Shown one piece after another: positions 9,565 to 19,580 of a stretch of DNA of 64,000 nt. Positions within the stretch are counted from its first letter, which is position 1; each line of letters begins with the position of its first letter. The notes under the pieces are model-generated. The model did no database searches, was not told where the DNA came from, and saw only the letters and a list, made by a program, of their open reading frames with translations. Made by a program: the position numbers and the translations under genes. Origin of the DNA: Pseudorhodobacter sp. PARRP1. Its GTDB lineage: Bacteria > Pseudomonadota > Alphaproteobacteria > Rhodobacterales > Rhodobacteraceae. Location of the stretch: contig NKIU01000001.1 in assembly GCA_002256245.1 (NCBI GenBank), positions 186,001-250,000 of the forward strand, written 5' to 3'.

Positions 9565-9595
9565 CTTGAAATCACGCCCAACAGTCCCGATATTG
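9565..9595 (+). promoter_or_regulatory. candidate RpoH (sigma-32)-type promoter for the BI-1 family gene
   Basis: CTTG-N17-CCCGATAT upstream of 9654. Confidence 0.3.
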
Positions 9596-9653
9596 ACACC
9601 ATTAGGGAGAGCGGAGAGCCGCGCGACCTTCAGTCCATCTATCGGAGGCTTCC

Positions 9654-10388
9654 ATGGCTGACTATCAGACGATCCGCCCCTCGGGCCAGACCGCCGGCGT
9701 TGGCGCACGGAGCGCCAACATCGACGCAGGTTTGCGGGCGCACATGAACAAGGTTTACGGGCTGATGTCCGTGGCCATGCTGATCACCGGCGGCGTGGCT
9801 TGGGCGGTTGGCACCAATGAAACGCTCGTGCAGCAGATCTTCATGACCCCGCTGAAATGGGTCGTGATGTTTGCGCCCCTGATCATGGTGTTCGCCTTTG
9901 GCGCGCTGATCAACCGCCTGTCGGTGGCGGCTGCACAACTGTTCTTCTACGTTTATGCCGCTGCGGTGGGCCTGTCGCTGGCCTTCATCTTCGCGGTCTA
10001 TACGCAAACCTCGATCGCGCAGACCTTCCTTGTGACCGCCATCGCCTTCGCGGGGCTTAGCCTGTATGGCTATACCACCAAGAAAGACCTGTCGGGCATG
10101 GGCACGTTCCTGATGATGGGCCTGATCGGCGTCATCGTCGCCTCGATTGTGAACATCTTCCTGGCCTCGTCGGCCCTGGCCTTCGCAATCTCGGTGATCG
10201 GTGTGCTGATCTTCGCAGGTCTGACCGCGTTTGACACCCAAAGCATCAAGAACGAATACGTCCAGCACGCCCAATACGGCGATCAGGATTGGTTGGGGAA
10301 ATCGGCGATCATGGGCGCGCTGCGTCTGTATCTCGACTTCATCAACATGTTCATGTTCCTGCTGCAATTCCTGGGCAACCGCGAATAA
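9654..10388 (+). CDS. Bax inhibitor-1/YccA family membrane protein
   Basis: multi-TM; LTAFDTQSIKNEY and ALRLYLDFINMFMFLLQFLGNR C-terminus. Confidence 0.94.
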   Translation: MADYQTIRPSGQTAGVGARSANIDAGLRAHMNKVYGLMSVAMLITGGVAWAVGTNETLVQQIFMTPLKWVVMFAPLIMVFAFGALINRLSVAAAQLFFYVYAAAVGLSLAFIFAVYTQTSIAQTFLVTAIAFAGLSLYGYTTKKDLSGMGTFLMMGLIGVIVASIVNIFLASSALAFAISVIGVLIFAGLTAFDTQSIKNEYVQHAQYGDQDWLGKSAIMGALRLYLDFINMFMFLLQFLGNRE

Positions 10389-10409
10389 GTCAGACTGGCA
10401 TCGAAATAC

Positions 10410-10439
10410 AAAGGGCCGCAGGAAACTGCGGCCCTTTTG
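10410..10439 (+). terminator. Rho-independent terminator after BI-1 family gene
   Basis: AAAGGGCCGCAGGAAACTGCGGCCCTTTTGC. Confidence 0.85.
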
Positions 10440-10468
10440 CTTTGGCTCACACGCTGCAGAAATTGGCG

Positions 10469-10975
10469 CTAATCAGGGCGCAGCATCCGCACCGCCGCAA
10501 AACCCAGTGGGCCAATCGGCACTGTAACGCGCTCTGTCTCCTCAAAGCCCAACGCTGCATAAAACGGCACCGCAGTCAGTGTGGACAAACATTCAAACCG
10601 TGTGCTGCCCTCGCTTTGCGCTGCCGTGAAAATGGCCGCCATCACCGCACGCCCGATGCCGCGCCGCAGATGCGCAGGGTCGCTCGCCACGTGGCGGATA
10701 TGCGCAAGGCCGGGCGTCGCCGCCCCCACAGGGGCATCCCGCCCGGCAGGGGCGTTCAAGCTATAACCGCCCGCCCCCACGATCTGATCGTTCAACACCG
10801 CCAGAAAGTATCGCCCCGATGCCAATAATTCGGGCCGCGGGCGCGCGATCCGCGGCACCACCTGCGCCATCACCTCGGCCGGATAGTCTGCCGCCAGCAG
10901 TGCGGGGTAGCTGCGCGCCAACACGTCAGCCACCGCGTCAAAATCATCGGCCTGCGCAACCCTGATCAGCATCAC
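10469..10975 (-). CDS. GNAT family N-acetyltransferase
   Basis: HIRHVASDPAHLRRGIGRAVMAAIF acetyl-CoA motif. Confidence 0.9.
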   Translation of the reverse strand: MMLIRVAQADDFDAVADVLARSYPALLAADYPAEVMAQVVPRIARPRPELLASGRYFLAVLNDQIVGAGGYSLNAPAGRDAPVGAATPGLAHIRHVASDPAHLRRGIGRAVMAAIFTAAQSEGSTRFECLSTLTAVPFYAALGFEETERVTVPIGPLGFAAVRMLRPD

Positions 10976-10984
10976 CGCACGCCT

Positions 10985-11669
10985 CTACACCACCGCGCCA
11001 AACAGGCTGCCAACCACTGCCGTCACCGCCATCGCCACAGAACGTCACCCGCACCACGGCCCGCCCCATCGGCGCACCACCCGCCTTGGCCCCCACCGCG
11101 CCCAAGGCGGCCAGAAACAGCAGCGACACCAGCGTCACCCAAAGGCTGATGCCAGCCTCCGGCACCAGCGCCGCCGTTGCCAACGGCAGCGCCGCGCCAA
11201 TCGCAAAACTGGCAGCCGAAGCCCCGGCAGCGACCAAAGGCTTGGCCTCGGAATGCGGCGAAAATCCCAGCTCATCGCGCAGATGCGCCGCCAGAGGGTC
11301 TTTGGCATGCAGCGCCGTCGCCACCTCTAGCGCCAGCGCCGGGGCCAAACCGCGATCCTCATAAATCCCCGCCAGCGCGCGCAATTCTTCCTCGGGGTCA
11401 GCCTCAATCTCGGCCTGCTCACGCAGCGCATCCGCCTTTTCGGTATCGGCCTGAGAGCTGACCGAGACATACTCCCCCGCCGCCATCGCCAAAGCCCCGG
11501 CGGCAAGCCCAGCCATCCCCGCCACCAGCACTTCCGACCGCCCCGACGCCGCCGCCACCCCCATGATCAGCGACGCGGTCGAGATGATGCCGTCATTCGC
11601 CCCCAGCACCGCCGCGCGCAGCCAACCGACCCGCGCCACATAATGCTCCTCAAAGTGATTGCGCTCCAT
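10985..11669 (-). pseudogene. VIT1/CCC1-family transporter, apparently frameshifted near the C-terminus
   Basis: EEHYVARVGWLRAAVLGANDGIISTASLIMGVAAA; after GRAVVRVTF the expected AMAVTAVVGSLFGAVV* is in a different frame (stop 10985-10987), while the ORF runs to 10944 into the GNAT gene. Confidence 0.65.
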
Positions 11670-11782
11670 CGACCATTCCCCTGCCAGACATATGCAGCTT
11701 TAAGCATGGAAAGAGCCCTGCGCATAACGAAAAACCGCGCCCGATGGGGCGCGGCACTTCCGCACAGAGAAGCTGCAAGATC

Positions 11783-11950
11783 TTACTTGATCTTGCCTTC
11801 TTTGTATTCAACATGCTGACGCTTGACGGGGTCATACTTGTTGACCGTCATCTTTTCGGTCATGGTCCGAGCATTCTTCTTGGTCACGTAGAAGTGCCCG
11901 GTGCCAGCCGTCGAGTTCAGACGGATCTTGATCGTCGCCGGTTTGGCCAT
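11783..11950 (-). CDS. rpmG: 50S ribosomal protein L33
   Basis: translated by hand: [55 protein letters not shown]; absent from the ORF track because it is short. Confidence 0.96.
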   Translation of the reverse strand: MAKPATIKIRLNSTAGTGHFYVTKKNARTMTEKMTVNKYDPVKRQHVEYKEGKIK

Positions 11951-12149
11951 AGTCGTCTCTCCTGCATCGAGGCAACACCGTTGCCCCGCGAAATCCTTGA
12001 AGCCTGCCTTTTACGGATGGGCGCGGCAGAGTCAACAGCCAAACCGCAGGAAAGCCAGCATTTCCCGCAGCGCAACCACAATCCCCCTTGGGTGGCCCCG
12101 CTATCTGTGCAAACCTGCCAAAGCCTTGTGATTTGCCCCGGAGAAGACA

Positions 12150-13835
12150 GTGCATTTTGGAGTTGATCTGGGCACCACGAACTCGCTGATTGCCGTGTTC
12201 CGGGATGGCACACCCCAGTTGATCCCCAACGCTTTGGGCCAGGTGCTGACACCCTCGGTCGTCGCGTTGCACCAAGGCCGCCTTGTGGTGGGCGAGGCCG
12301 CGCGCGCCATCAGCCTCAGCCAGCCCGCGCAAGCGGCAGGCCTGTTCAAACGCGCCATGGGCACCGACCGCGCCTATCGTCTGGGCCAAACCGACTACAA
12401 CGCGCCCGAACTTTCCGCGATGGTGCTGGCAGCACTCAAGGCCGATGCCGAGGCCCATTGCGGCGTGCCGGTCAGCGATGTGGTGATCTCGGTCCCCGCC
12501 TATTTCAACGAGTTGCAGCGCAAAGCCGTCCGCGCGGCGGGCCGCATTGCCGGGCTGAACGTCACCCGCCTGATCAACGAACCCACCGCCGCCGCCCTTG
12601 CCTACGGCCTGCACGAGCGGGATGCCGAGGCGAAGATTCTGGTGTTCGATCTGGGCGGCGGCACCTTTGACGTCTCGGTGCTGGATCTGTTCGAAGGCGT
12701 CATCGAGGTTCGCGCCAGCGCAGGTGACGCGTTTCTGGGCGGCGAGGATTTCACCGATGCGCTGGCCCGCTACATCGCCACGCAGTCGGGCCTTGATGCC
12801 AATGACCCCGCCTTGCGCCCCGCGCTGATCAAACTCGCCGAACAGGCCAAGGTCGGCCTGTCGTCTGATGCGCAAATCCATCTGCAAGCCGAACTGGGCG
12901 GCACGCCCATCGACCTGCACCTGACCCGCGAGCGGTTTGACGACATCACCGCGCCCCTGCTGACCCGCCTTGCCGCCCCCCTTGACCGCGCCCTGCACGA
13001 TTCGGGCTTCACCGCCCAGCAGATCGACAAGGTGGTGCTGGTCGGCGGTGCCACCCGCATGGCCGCCGTGCGCGCCTATGCGGGCCGCAAGCTGCGGCAA
13101 TTCCCGGTGATCGGGCTTGACCCCGATCAGGTCGTTGCGCTTGGCGCCGCCGTGCAAGCCGCCCTTGTCGCCCGCGATGCCGCACTGGACGATGTGGTGA
13201 TGACCGACGTGTCGGCCTTCACCCTCGGCTGCGACACCGCCCGCCAGATCGGCAACACCTACCGCGAGGGGTATTTTCAACCGATCATCGAGCGGAACTC
13301 GATCATCCCCACCTCACGCGAGGAGATGTTTTCGACCATCCAACTCGGCCAGGAGGTGCTGCGCTTTCGCATCTTCCAAGGCGAGTCGCCGCTGGCGATG
13401 AACAACCTCGCGCTGGGGGAAATCGAAGTGAAAGTGCCGCGCAACATGGAACACCACGAATCTGCCATCGTGCGCTTTACCTATGATGTCTCTGGCCTGC
13501 TGGAGGTTGACGTGACGGTGCAATCCACCGGCAAAAAGGCGTCCCTTGTGATCTCGAAACTGGCCGGAGAGATGTCCGAGGCTGACATCACCGCCGCCCT
13601 GAAGAAAATGGCCGCACTGAAACAGCATCCCCGCGATGATGCCGCCAACATCCACCTGCGCACCCGGATAGAGGCCGCCTATGGCATGGCGCGGGCCGAG
13701 GCGCGCGATTGGGTGGCAAACCTTCTGGTCCAGCTTGATGCCGCAATCGACGCACAAGACCCCCACACCCTGACCGCCCTGCGCCGCGATCTGCACAAGG
13801 CGCTGGACGAGTTTGAGGCGCATTATGTCACCTGA
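12150..13835 (+). CDS. hscC: Hsp70 family chaperone, HscC-like
   Basis: [46 protein letters not shown]; 561 aa, shorter than DnaK. Confidence 0.9.
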   Translation: MHFGVDLGTTNSLIAVFRDGTPQLIPNALGQVLTPSVVALHQGRLVVGEAARAISLSQPAQAAGLFKRAMGTDRAYRLGQTDYNAPELSAMVLAALKADAEAHCGVPVSDVVISVPAYFNELQRKAVRAAGRIAGLNVTRLINEPTAAALAYGLHERDAEAKILVFDLGGGTFDVSVLDLFEGVIEVRASAGDAFLGGEDFTDALARYIATQSGLDANDPALRPALIKLAEQAKVGLSSDAQIHLQAELGGTPIDLHLTRERFDDITAPLLTRLAAPLDRALHDSGFTAQQIDKVVLVGGATRMAAVRAYAGRKLRQFPVIGLDPDQVVALGAAVQAALVARDAALDDVVMTDVSAFTLGCDTARQIGNTYREGYFQPIIERNSIIPTSREEMFSTIQLGQEVLRFRIFQGESPLAMNNLALGEIEVKVPRNMEHHESAIVRFTYDVSGLLEVDVTVQSTGKKASLVISKLAGEMSEADITAALKKMAALKQHPRDDAANIHLRTRIEAAYGMARAEARDWVANLLVQLDAAIDAQDPHTLTALRRDLHKALDEFEAHYVT

Positions 13836-14916
13836 CACCCCCGAACCCGAAGCCGTATGGCCGTGGTCCACGCTTGGCCTGCCCAAAATGCCGCCCGACG
13901 CCCGCGACATCCGCCGCGCCTATGCGACCGCGCTGAAACAAATCGACCAAGCCCGCGACCCGGAAGCCTTCACCACCCTGCGCCACGCCTACGACGACGC
14001 CCTGTCGATCCGCGAGGGCCGCAGCGCCCAGAACGCCCATCGTCGCGCCCGCAAGGCCGCCGCCGCGCAACCAAGCCCCGCCGAAGGTGATCTGGTGGCC
14101 GAAAAGCCGCCCACCCCACCGCCGCCCACCCCCGAACAACTCGCCCAGATCGCCAAAGACACCGCCATGCGCGACATGGTGGCCTTGGTCAGCAATGGTA
14201 ACCTGTTCGCCCCCGCCTCGGTGCGCATCCTGCAAGCGCTGGACAATCCGCTCAGCCATGCGCCCGAAGCCCAACGCCCTTTGCGCCACGCCTGCGCCCA
14301 AGTGCTGCGCGACATGCTGCGCGACAGTGAGGATGGCATCCCCACCCTGTCGCCGCAGATTACCCCCGAATGCATGTTGGCGCTGGACGCCCGCTTTGGC
14401 TGGCTGAACGATTACATCGCCTTCCGGCAGGATTTCGGCCATCACACCACCCTGCAACACGAACTCGCCAGCCGCGCCTATGGCAACATTCAGCTCGCGG
14501 CGCGCCCTGTCTCTACCGAGCCTGCAAAGACCGGGATCGACGCACGCGTGCTCGTCTTCGGCGGGATCATTCTGTTGAAAGTCATCGTCATCGCCACAAC
14601 CAATTCCGATGCGATGACCGGAGATGACATGCTTGGCCTAGCAGGTTTCGCCGCCGTCGTCTTCGCCCTGTACTGGATTTACAAAAGACTTTGCCGCAGG
14701 TTCCTGCCGGTTTTCGCGGCAATCGTGACCGCTTGGCTTGCCGCAATCGTGCCACTTCTGCTTTATCCGCCAGATTTTGCGACCCCCGGCGTCAAGGATT
14801 ACAGCTTGGCTTGGCTCTGGCTTGGCGTAACCAATATCGCCTTGTTCATCACCTGCTTCAAACCCGCCTCGCGGTGGCTGGTCCGCCGCTTTCGCGCCCG
14901 CACCAACAGCCGATAA
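13825..14916 (+). CDS. J-domain-like membrane protein (no HPD motif)
   Basis: LGLPKMPPDARDIRRAYATALKQIDQARDPEAFTTLRHAYDDAL plus C-terminal TM helices; start overlaps the end of the Hsp70 gene. Confidence 0.75.
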   Translation: MSPDTPEPEAVWPWSTLGLPKMPPDARDIRRAYATALKQIDQARDPEAFTTLRHAYDDALSIREGRSAQNAHRRARKAAAAQPSPAEGDLVAEKPPTPPPPTPEQLAQIAKDTAMRDMVALVSNGNLFAPASVRILQALDNPLSHAPEAQRPLRHACAQVLRDMLRDSEDGIPTLSPQITPECMLALDARFGWLNDYIAFRQDFGHHTTLQHELASRAYGNIQLAARPVSTEPAKTGIDARVLVFGGIILLKVIVIATTNSDAMTGDDMLGLAGFAAVVFALYWIYKRLCRRFLPVFAAIVTAWLAAIVPLLLYPPDFATPGVKDYSLAWLWLGVTNIALFITCFKPASRWLVRRFRARTNSR

Positions 14917-14932
14917 CCCATTCAGAAAATTT

Positions 14933-15369
14933 GCGCGGACGGCCTGTAAGCCGGATTTTGTCCCGGGGCTTACGCCCCTTGGATGACCATTCCTCTGCCA
15001 CCCGTGTTACCACGGGCAGTCAAGCTGCCAACCCGGGCCTCTGGGCTGAAGGTCCCTGTGGTGGTCTCCGCTATCGCCGCCAGCTTGCGCCGGCTTCAGT
15101 CGCGGACCTTACCACGCGAGGCCCCTATTCGGCATTGCTCCGGGTGGGGCTTGCCATACCGTCCTTGTTGCCAAGTCCGTGGTGGGCTCTTACCCCACCG
15201 TTTCACCATCGCCGCAGATCCGTCCGAGCGAACCCGAACACCACGGCAGTCTTTTCTCTGTGGCGCTTTCCCTGAGGTTGCCCTCGCCGGGCGTTACCCG
15301 GCACCCTTTCTTCATGGAGTCCGGACTTTCCTCGAGACTTGCGCCCCGCGGTCATCCAGCCATCCGCGC
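14933..15369 (-). ncRNA. rnpB: RNase P RNA (bacterial class A)
   Basis: reverse complement contains GAGGAAAGTCCGGACTCC and the 3' GACAAAATCCGGCTTACAGGCCGTC; P1 closed by GCGCGGATGGC/GCCGTCCGCGC. Confidence 0.95.
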
Positions 15370-15379
15370 GAGGTGGCAC

Positions 15380-16069
15380 TTATGCCTGTGCAGGCGTGGC
15401 GTCAACCGCGAAGCGTGCCGCCAGATCGCAGGCAAGCCCCGCATCCACCGCATCCACCGCCCCGCGCGCCCAAGGGCGAAAGCGCAGCCGGAACGCCGCC
15501 AGCAGATCGGCCTCTGGCGCATCGGGGTAGCCAAACCGCCGCAAGGCAGGCCAAAACGCGGCCACATCCGCCCGCGCCGCCTCTGGCCACACCGACAAGC
15601 CTGCCAGCGCCAGCCGCCGCCAATCAAACCGCGCGCCGGGGTCGCCCTTACGGCTGGGGGCCATATCCGAATGCCCGATCACCCGATGCGCGGGGATCGC
15701 CCAGCGCGCCATGATCCCGGACAACACCCCCTCCAAAGCCGCCATCTGCGGTTCCGCAAACGGCTGCCGCCCGGTATTCGCCAGCTCAATCCCGATGGAA
15801 TGCGAGTTTACATCGGTGACCCCCGCCCATTCCCCCGCCCCCGCATGCCAAGCCCGCATCGCCTCTGGCACCAGCGCCTCGGCCACACCCGCCTCCGAGA
15901 TCAGCCAATGACACGACACCTCAAACGCCGGATCGCACAACCGCGCCCGCGCCTCGGCACAGGTCGCCATGGCGGTGTAGTGGATCACGATGATGGATGG
16001 CAAAACGCCGCCCCGCCGGTCACCAAAGTTTGGCGAGGGCCAGGGCGGCGCTGTATCGCTCAGGCTCAA
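15380..16069 (-). CDS. N-acetylmuramoyl-L-alanine amidase (AmpD/Amidase_2 family)
   Basis: IIVIHYTAMATCAEARARL, AWHAGAGEWAG, NSHSIGIELAN, VIGHSDMAPSRKGDPGARF. Confidence 0.93.
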   Translation of the reverse strand: MSLSDTAPPWPSPNFGDRRGGVLPSIIVIHYTAMATCAEARARLCDPAFEVSCHWLISEAGVAEALVPEAMRAWHAGAGEWAGVTDVNSHSIGIELANTGRQPFAEPQMAALEGVLSGIMARWAIPAHRVIGHSDMAPSRKGDPGARFDWRRLALAGLSVWPEAARADVAAFWPALRRFGYPDAPEADLLAAFRLRFRPWARGAVDAVDAGLACDLAARFAVDATPAQA

Positions 16070-16848
16070 TTCTGAACAGCGGCCCGGAACGGCGTCGGGT
16101 CCCAGGCGCAGGCATAGCCGTCGCCATCCGGATCAAGGCCCTTGCGGTCACGATCCGGCCCGCCCGCCGCCAAAAACGCCTCTTGCGCCAGGTCGGGCGA
16201 GGGGAATTTCGCACAAGCCGCGTTATAGCTGTTCAACCGCAAGCCGCCACGCTTATACATCTGCGTGCCCTTGGGATGGTTGGTCGAAATCGCGAATTGC
16301 ACGATATTGGGCGCATCACCGCCCACGCGCTGCGGCAACGCCGTCGGCTGATCGACCTGATATTGCGCGCGGTTGCGCTCGATCCGGGCCTTGTCGCTTT
16401 CGATGGTTTCGCGCTGGGTCACCGCCTGAAAGTCCTGCTCGTCCGACACCGTGCCGACATTGGCCGACGATCCCGGCACATTCGCCATCTCTGATGTGGT
16501 TTCAGCGATCCCTACGGGCGCATTGCCGCGCGGACGCTCGCCGCTGCTGGTCGCCCCACCAATCACCGCACCCTGCTGCGGCTGGGCATAGGGCGAGGCC
16601 GCCGCCTGCGCGCTCAGCGGCTGATTGGTCGGCGTCAGCGCGGTATCGGTGTTCTTGCCCTCGGCCTTGTCAATCGCAGCCAGCGCGCCGCCGGGCGTGA
16701 AGCCTGTCGCCGGGTCCGGCACGGGATAGGTCGGCGGCTTGACCTGATAGGTGTCATAATCCTGAAACCCGACGCCCGCGCCCGAATCAGGCACGGCTGT
16801 TCCACAAGCTGCCAACCCAAAAGCCGCCAAAATCACCAAACTACGCAT
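16066..16848 (-). CDS. putative lipoprotein with excalibur-like calcium-binding C-terminus
   Basis: lipobox LAAFGLAAC; C-terminal DPDGDGYACAWDPTPFR. Confidence 0.8.
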   Translation of the reverse strand: MRSLVILAAFGLAACGTAVPDSGAGVGFQDYDTYQVKPPTYPVPDPATGFTPGGALAAIDKAEGKNTDTALTPTNQPLSAQAAASPYAQPQQGAVIGGATSSGERPRGNAPVGIAETTSEMANVPGSSANVGTVSDEQDFQAVTQRETIESDKARIERNRAQYQVDQPTALPQRVGGDAPNIVQFAISTNHPKGTQMYKRGGLRLNSYNAACAKFPSPDLAQEAFLAAGGPDRDRKGLDPDGDGYACAWDPTPFRAAVQN

Positions 16849-16884
16849 CGTCTCTGCCCCGGCCGTTTCTTCTGATCTTTGCGC

Positions 16885-18375
16885 TTACCACCATTTTTCG
16901 GGCTTGGCCACAAAGCCCGCAGCACGCTCCAAAACATAAGCGTGATTGAGCAATCCTGCCTCATCCCAAGGCCGCCCCAGCAGTTGCAGCCCCATCGGCA
17001 GCCCTTTGCTGTCCAGCCCCATCGGCACCGCCACCCCCGGCAATCCGGCAAGGTTTGCGGTCACGGTGAACACGTCGTTCAGATAAACCTCAACCGGCGA
17101 GGCCTTGTCCATCTCACCCAAACCGAAAGCCGAGGTCGGGGTGATCGGCGCCAAGATCGCATCAATCCCCGCCGCAAACGCCTGCTCGAAATCGCGCTTG
17201 ATCAGGGCGCGAACCTTGCGGGCGCGGTTGTAATAGGCGTCATAAAAGCCCGCCGACAAAACGTAGGTGCCAACCATGATGCGGCGCTGGGTTTCCGGGC
17301 CAAAGCCCTCGGCCCGCGTTTTCTCATACATCTCGGTGATGCCATCGCCCGCAGCCAAAGCCGCCCGGTGGCCATAGCGCACCCCATCATAGCGCGCGAG
17401 GTTGCTGGAAGCCTCGGCAGGTGCGATCACATAATACGCAGGCAGCGCATATTTGGCATGCGGCAACGAGATATCGACAATCTCGGCCCCCGCATCGCGC
17501 AGCATCTCACGCCCACGCGCCCACAACGCATCAATCTCTGCCGGAATACCGTCGATGCGATACTCGCGCGGAATGCCGATCTTCTTGCCGCGAATATCGC
17601 CGGTCAAAGCCGCCTCAAAATCCGGCACCGCCAGATCGGCGCTGGTGCTGTCCTTGGCATCATGCCCGGCCATCGCGCCCAGCATGATCGCAAGGTCGCG
17701 CACCGATTTGCCCATCGGCCCCGCCTGATCCAGACTGGACGCATAGGCAATGATGCCCCAGCGGCTGACCCGACCATAGGTCGGCTTGATCCCCGTCGTG
17801 CCCGTAAACGCCGCAGGCTGGCGGATCGAGCCGCCGGTATCCGTGCCCGTCGCCCCCAGACACAAATCCGCCGCCACCGCCGCCGCCGACCCGCCCGAAG
17901 ACCCGCCGGGTGTGCGCAGCACGTCATCGACCTTCCACGGGTTCACCGCAGGCCCGTAACAGCTGCTTTCGGTGGCCGAGCCCATGGCGAACTCGTCCAT
18001 GTTCAGCTTGCCCAGCATCACCGCACCGGCGTCAAACAGCTTGGCGGTGACAGTCGATTCATACTGCGGCACAAACCCCTTCAGGATGTTCGACGCCGCT
18101 TGCGACGCCACGCCCTTGGTGCAGAACACATCCTTGATCCCCAGCGGAATCCCGCACAAATCCGGCGCATCGCCGCCCGCAATCCGCAGATCCGCCGCCC
18201 GCGCCTGATCCAGCGCCAACTCCGGCGTCTTATGCACAAAGGCGTTCAAGCCATCGCCCGCATCCATCGCCGTCAGACACGCCATCGTCAGATCAACAGC
18301 CGAGATTTCACCCTTGCGCAACGCATCCCGCGCCGCTGCAATGGTCCAGGTGTTCGCGCTTCCAGTCATGCTCAT
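16885..18375 (-). CDS. gatA: Asp-tRNA(Asn)/Glu-tRNA(Gln) amidotransferase subunit A
   Basis: [34 protein letters not shown] amidase signature. Confidence 0.97.
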   Translation of the reverse strand: MSMTGSANTWTIAAARDALRKGEISAVDLTMACLTAMDAGDGLNAFVHKTPELALDQARAADLRIAGGDAPDLCGIPLGIKDVFCTKGVASQAASNILKGFVPQYESTVTAKLFDAGAVMLGKLNMDEFAMGSATESSCYGPAVNPWKVDDVLRTPGGSSGGSAAAVAADLCLGATGTDTGGSIRQPAAFTGTTGIKPTYGRVSRWGIIAYASSLDQAGPMGKSVRDLAIMLGAMAGHDAKDSTSADLAVPDFEAALTGDIRGKKIGIPREYRIDGIPAEIDALWARGREMLRDAGAEIVDISLPHAKYALPAYYVIAPAEASSNLARYDGVRYGHRAALAAGDGITEMYEKTRAEGFGPETQRRIMVGTYVLSAGFYDAYYNRARKVRALIKRDFEQAFAAGIDAILAPITPTSAFGLGEMDKASPVEVYLNDVFTVTANLAGLPGVAVPMGLDSKGLPMGLQLLGRPWDEAGLLNHAYVLERAAGFVAKPEKWW

Positions 18376-18659
18376 TCCACCACCTTCGGCACTGCAAAAA
18401 ACCCTTCCCGCGCATCCGGCGCATTGGCCAGAACCGCCGCCTGCTGGTTGCCATCCGTCACCACATCCGCCCTGCGCGCCAGCCGCATCGGCGTCACCGA
18501 AACCATCGGCTCGATGCCCGTGACATCCACCTCGTTCAACTGCTCCATGAACCCCAGAATGCCTGACAACTGCTCTGCCAGCTTTGGCAAAGCCGCTTCC
18601 TCCACCCGAATACGCGCAAGCTTGGCCACCTTGCGCGCGGTGTCGATGTCGATGGACAT
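18372..18659 (-). CDS. gatC: Asp-tRNA(Asn)/Glu-tRNA(Gln) amidotransferase subunit C
   Basis: [45 protein letters not shown]. Confidence 0.95.
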   Translation of the reverse strand: MSIDIDTARKVAKLARIRVEEAALPKLAEQLSGILGFMEQLNEVDVTGIEPMVSVTPMRLARRADVVTDGNQQAAVLANAPDAREGFFAVPKVVE

Positions 18660-18741
18660 GGGGTCTCTCCGCAAATTGATTGCGCGACGTTTACCCGCCA
18701 AGATCAAATGCCGCAAGTAGCGCGCGCCAATCCCACCCGCC

Positions 18742-18786
18742 ACGGAATTCGCGCGAATTCCGTCCACGATTTCCGCGCGGAAATCG
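18742..18786. repeat. two adjacent perfect palindromes upstream of gatC
   Basis: ACGGAATTCGCGCGAATTCCGT (18742-18763, 22 bp) and CGATTTCCGCGCGGAAATCG (18767-18786, 20 bp). Confidence 0.85.
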
Positions 18787-18812
18787 CTTTGCGCCACCAT
18801 AAAGCGACTCTC

Positions 18813-19379
18813 CTACAAAATCACCGATTTCGCCGCCAGATCGCCGCCACGCCACAGATACAGCGCCGCAAGCGCCTGATCCTTGGTCTGCATCGCATGT
18901 GGCATCCAGCTTGGGTGATGGATCGCTTGGCCCACCTGCACCTTGGCGAAATCCGCATCCGCCTTTTGCCACGCAGCCACCCCGGCAATCGGCAGATAGA
19001 CTTCCTCTGCCGCATGGGCGTGGGGCGGATAGGTCACTCCCGGCGCCAACAGCAAAACCCCACAGGCGATGCGCGCGCTTGGCACCGGGCCACGCAAGCC
19101 GATGAACTCGCTCCACCCATAGCCGCGCAGAAAATCCGCGCCAAAATCGCCCGCGCCATAGGTCTGCTGCCATGCCAGACGGCCCGCCAGACGTTGCACC
19201 TCGGCCAGCACCGCTTGCGTCGTCGCAGCACTATGCAAGCCCGCAACCCATTCGCAAACCGGCAGCGTCGCGGGCGTCACCACCCGCCGCGCGTCCGCCT
19301 CTGGCCAATCCGCCAGAAACGCCGCCGCCTCGGGCACCGTGGCAAACGCTTGCCGCACCGCCTTCAGTAAAGCCTCCAT
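18813..19379 (-). CDS. cupin, dimethylsulfoniopropionate lyase family (DddL/DddQ-like)
   Basis: YGWSEFIGLRGPVPSARIACGVLLLAPGVTYPPHAHAAEEVYLPIAGVAAW...HHPSWMPHAM cupin motifs. Confidence 0.7.
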   Translation of the reverse strand: MEALLKAVRQAFATVPEAAAFLADWPEADARRVVTPATLPVCEWVAGLHSAATTQAVLAEVQRLAGRLAWQQTYGAGDFGADFLRGYGWSEFIGLRGPVPSARIACGVLLLAPGVTYPPHAHAAEEVYLPIAGVAAWQKADADFAKVQVGQAIHHPSWMPHAMQTKDQALAALYLWRGGDLAAKSVIL

Positions 19380-19580
19380 CCCGCCACACCCCCAGATACC
19401 CCGCGCCGCTGTGATGCGGCCACTCCGCGCGCTGTTTACCACGCCTTAACCATACACCCCACCCCCCCGAAATTCCCCCATGAAAACAATGGTCCCGAGT
19501 TGGGACCATCCCAAACACCCCCTTCCCCTCCCCGCAATCCCCGCCTAAACTCGCCCAAACCCCAGCCAAAGGATCGCACA

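Noticed and set aside
11832-13280. 482-aa minus ORF covering rpmG and the Hsp70 gene
   Set aside because: Antisense artefact; rpmG and Hsp70 frames are unambiguous.
14940-15360. Several ORFs inside the RNase P RNA region (14691-15275, 14983-15714, 15179-16075)
   Set aside because: The region is clearly rnpB; the ORFs are chance open frames.
16879-18720. 613-aa + ORF antisense to gatA/gatC
   Set aside because: H/R-rich antisense translation without motifs.
19435-19449. CtrA-like TTTA-N7-TTAA sites at 19435-19449, 53110-53124 and TTAA-N7-TTTA at 23147-23161
   Set aside because: Each has one mismatch to TTAA-N7-TTAA; two lie in places without a downstream gene on a suitable strand. Too weak without genome-wide statistics.
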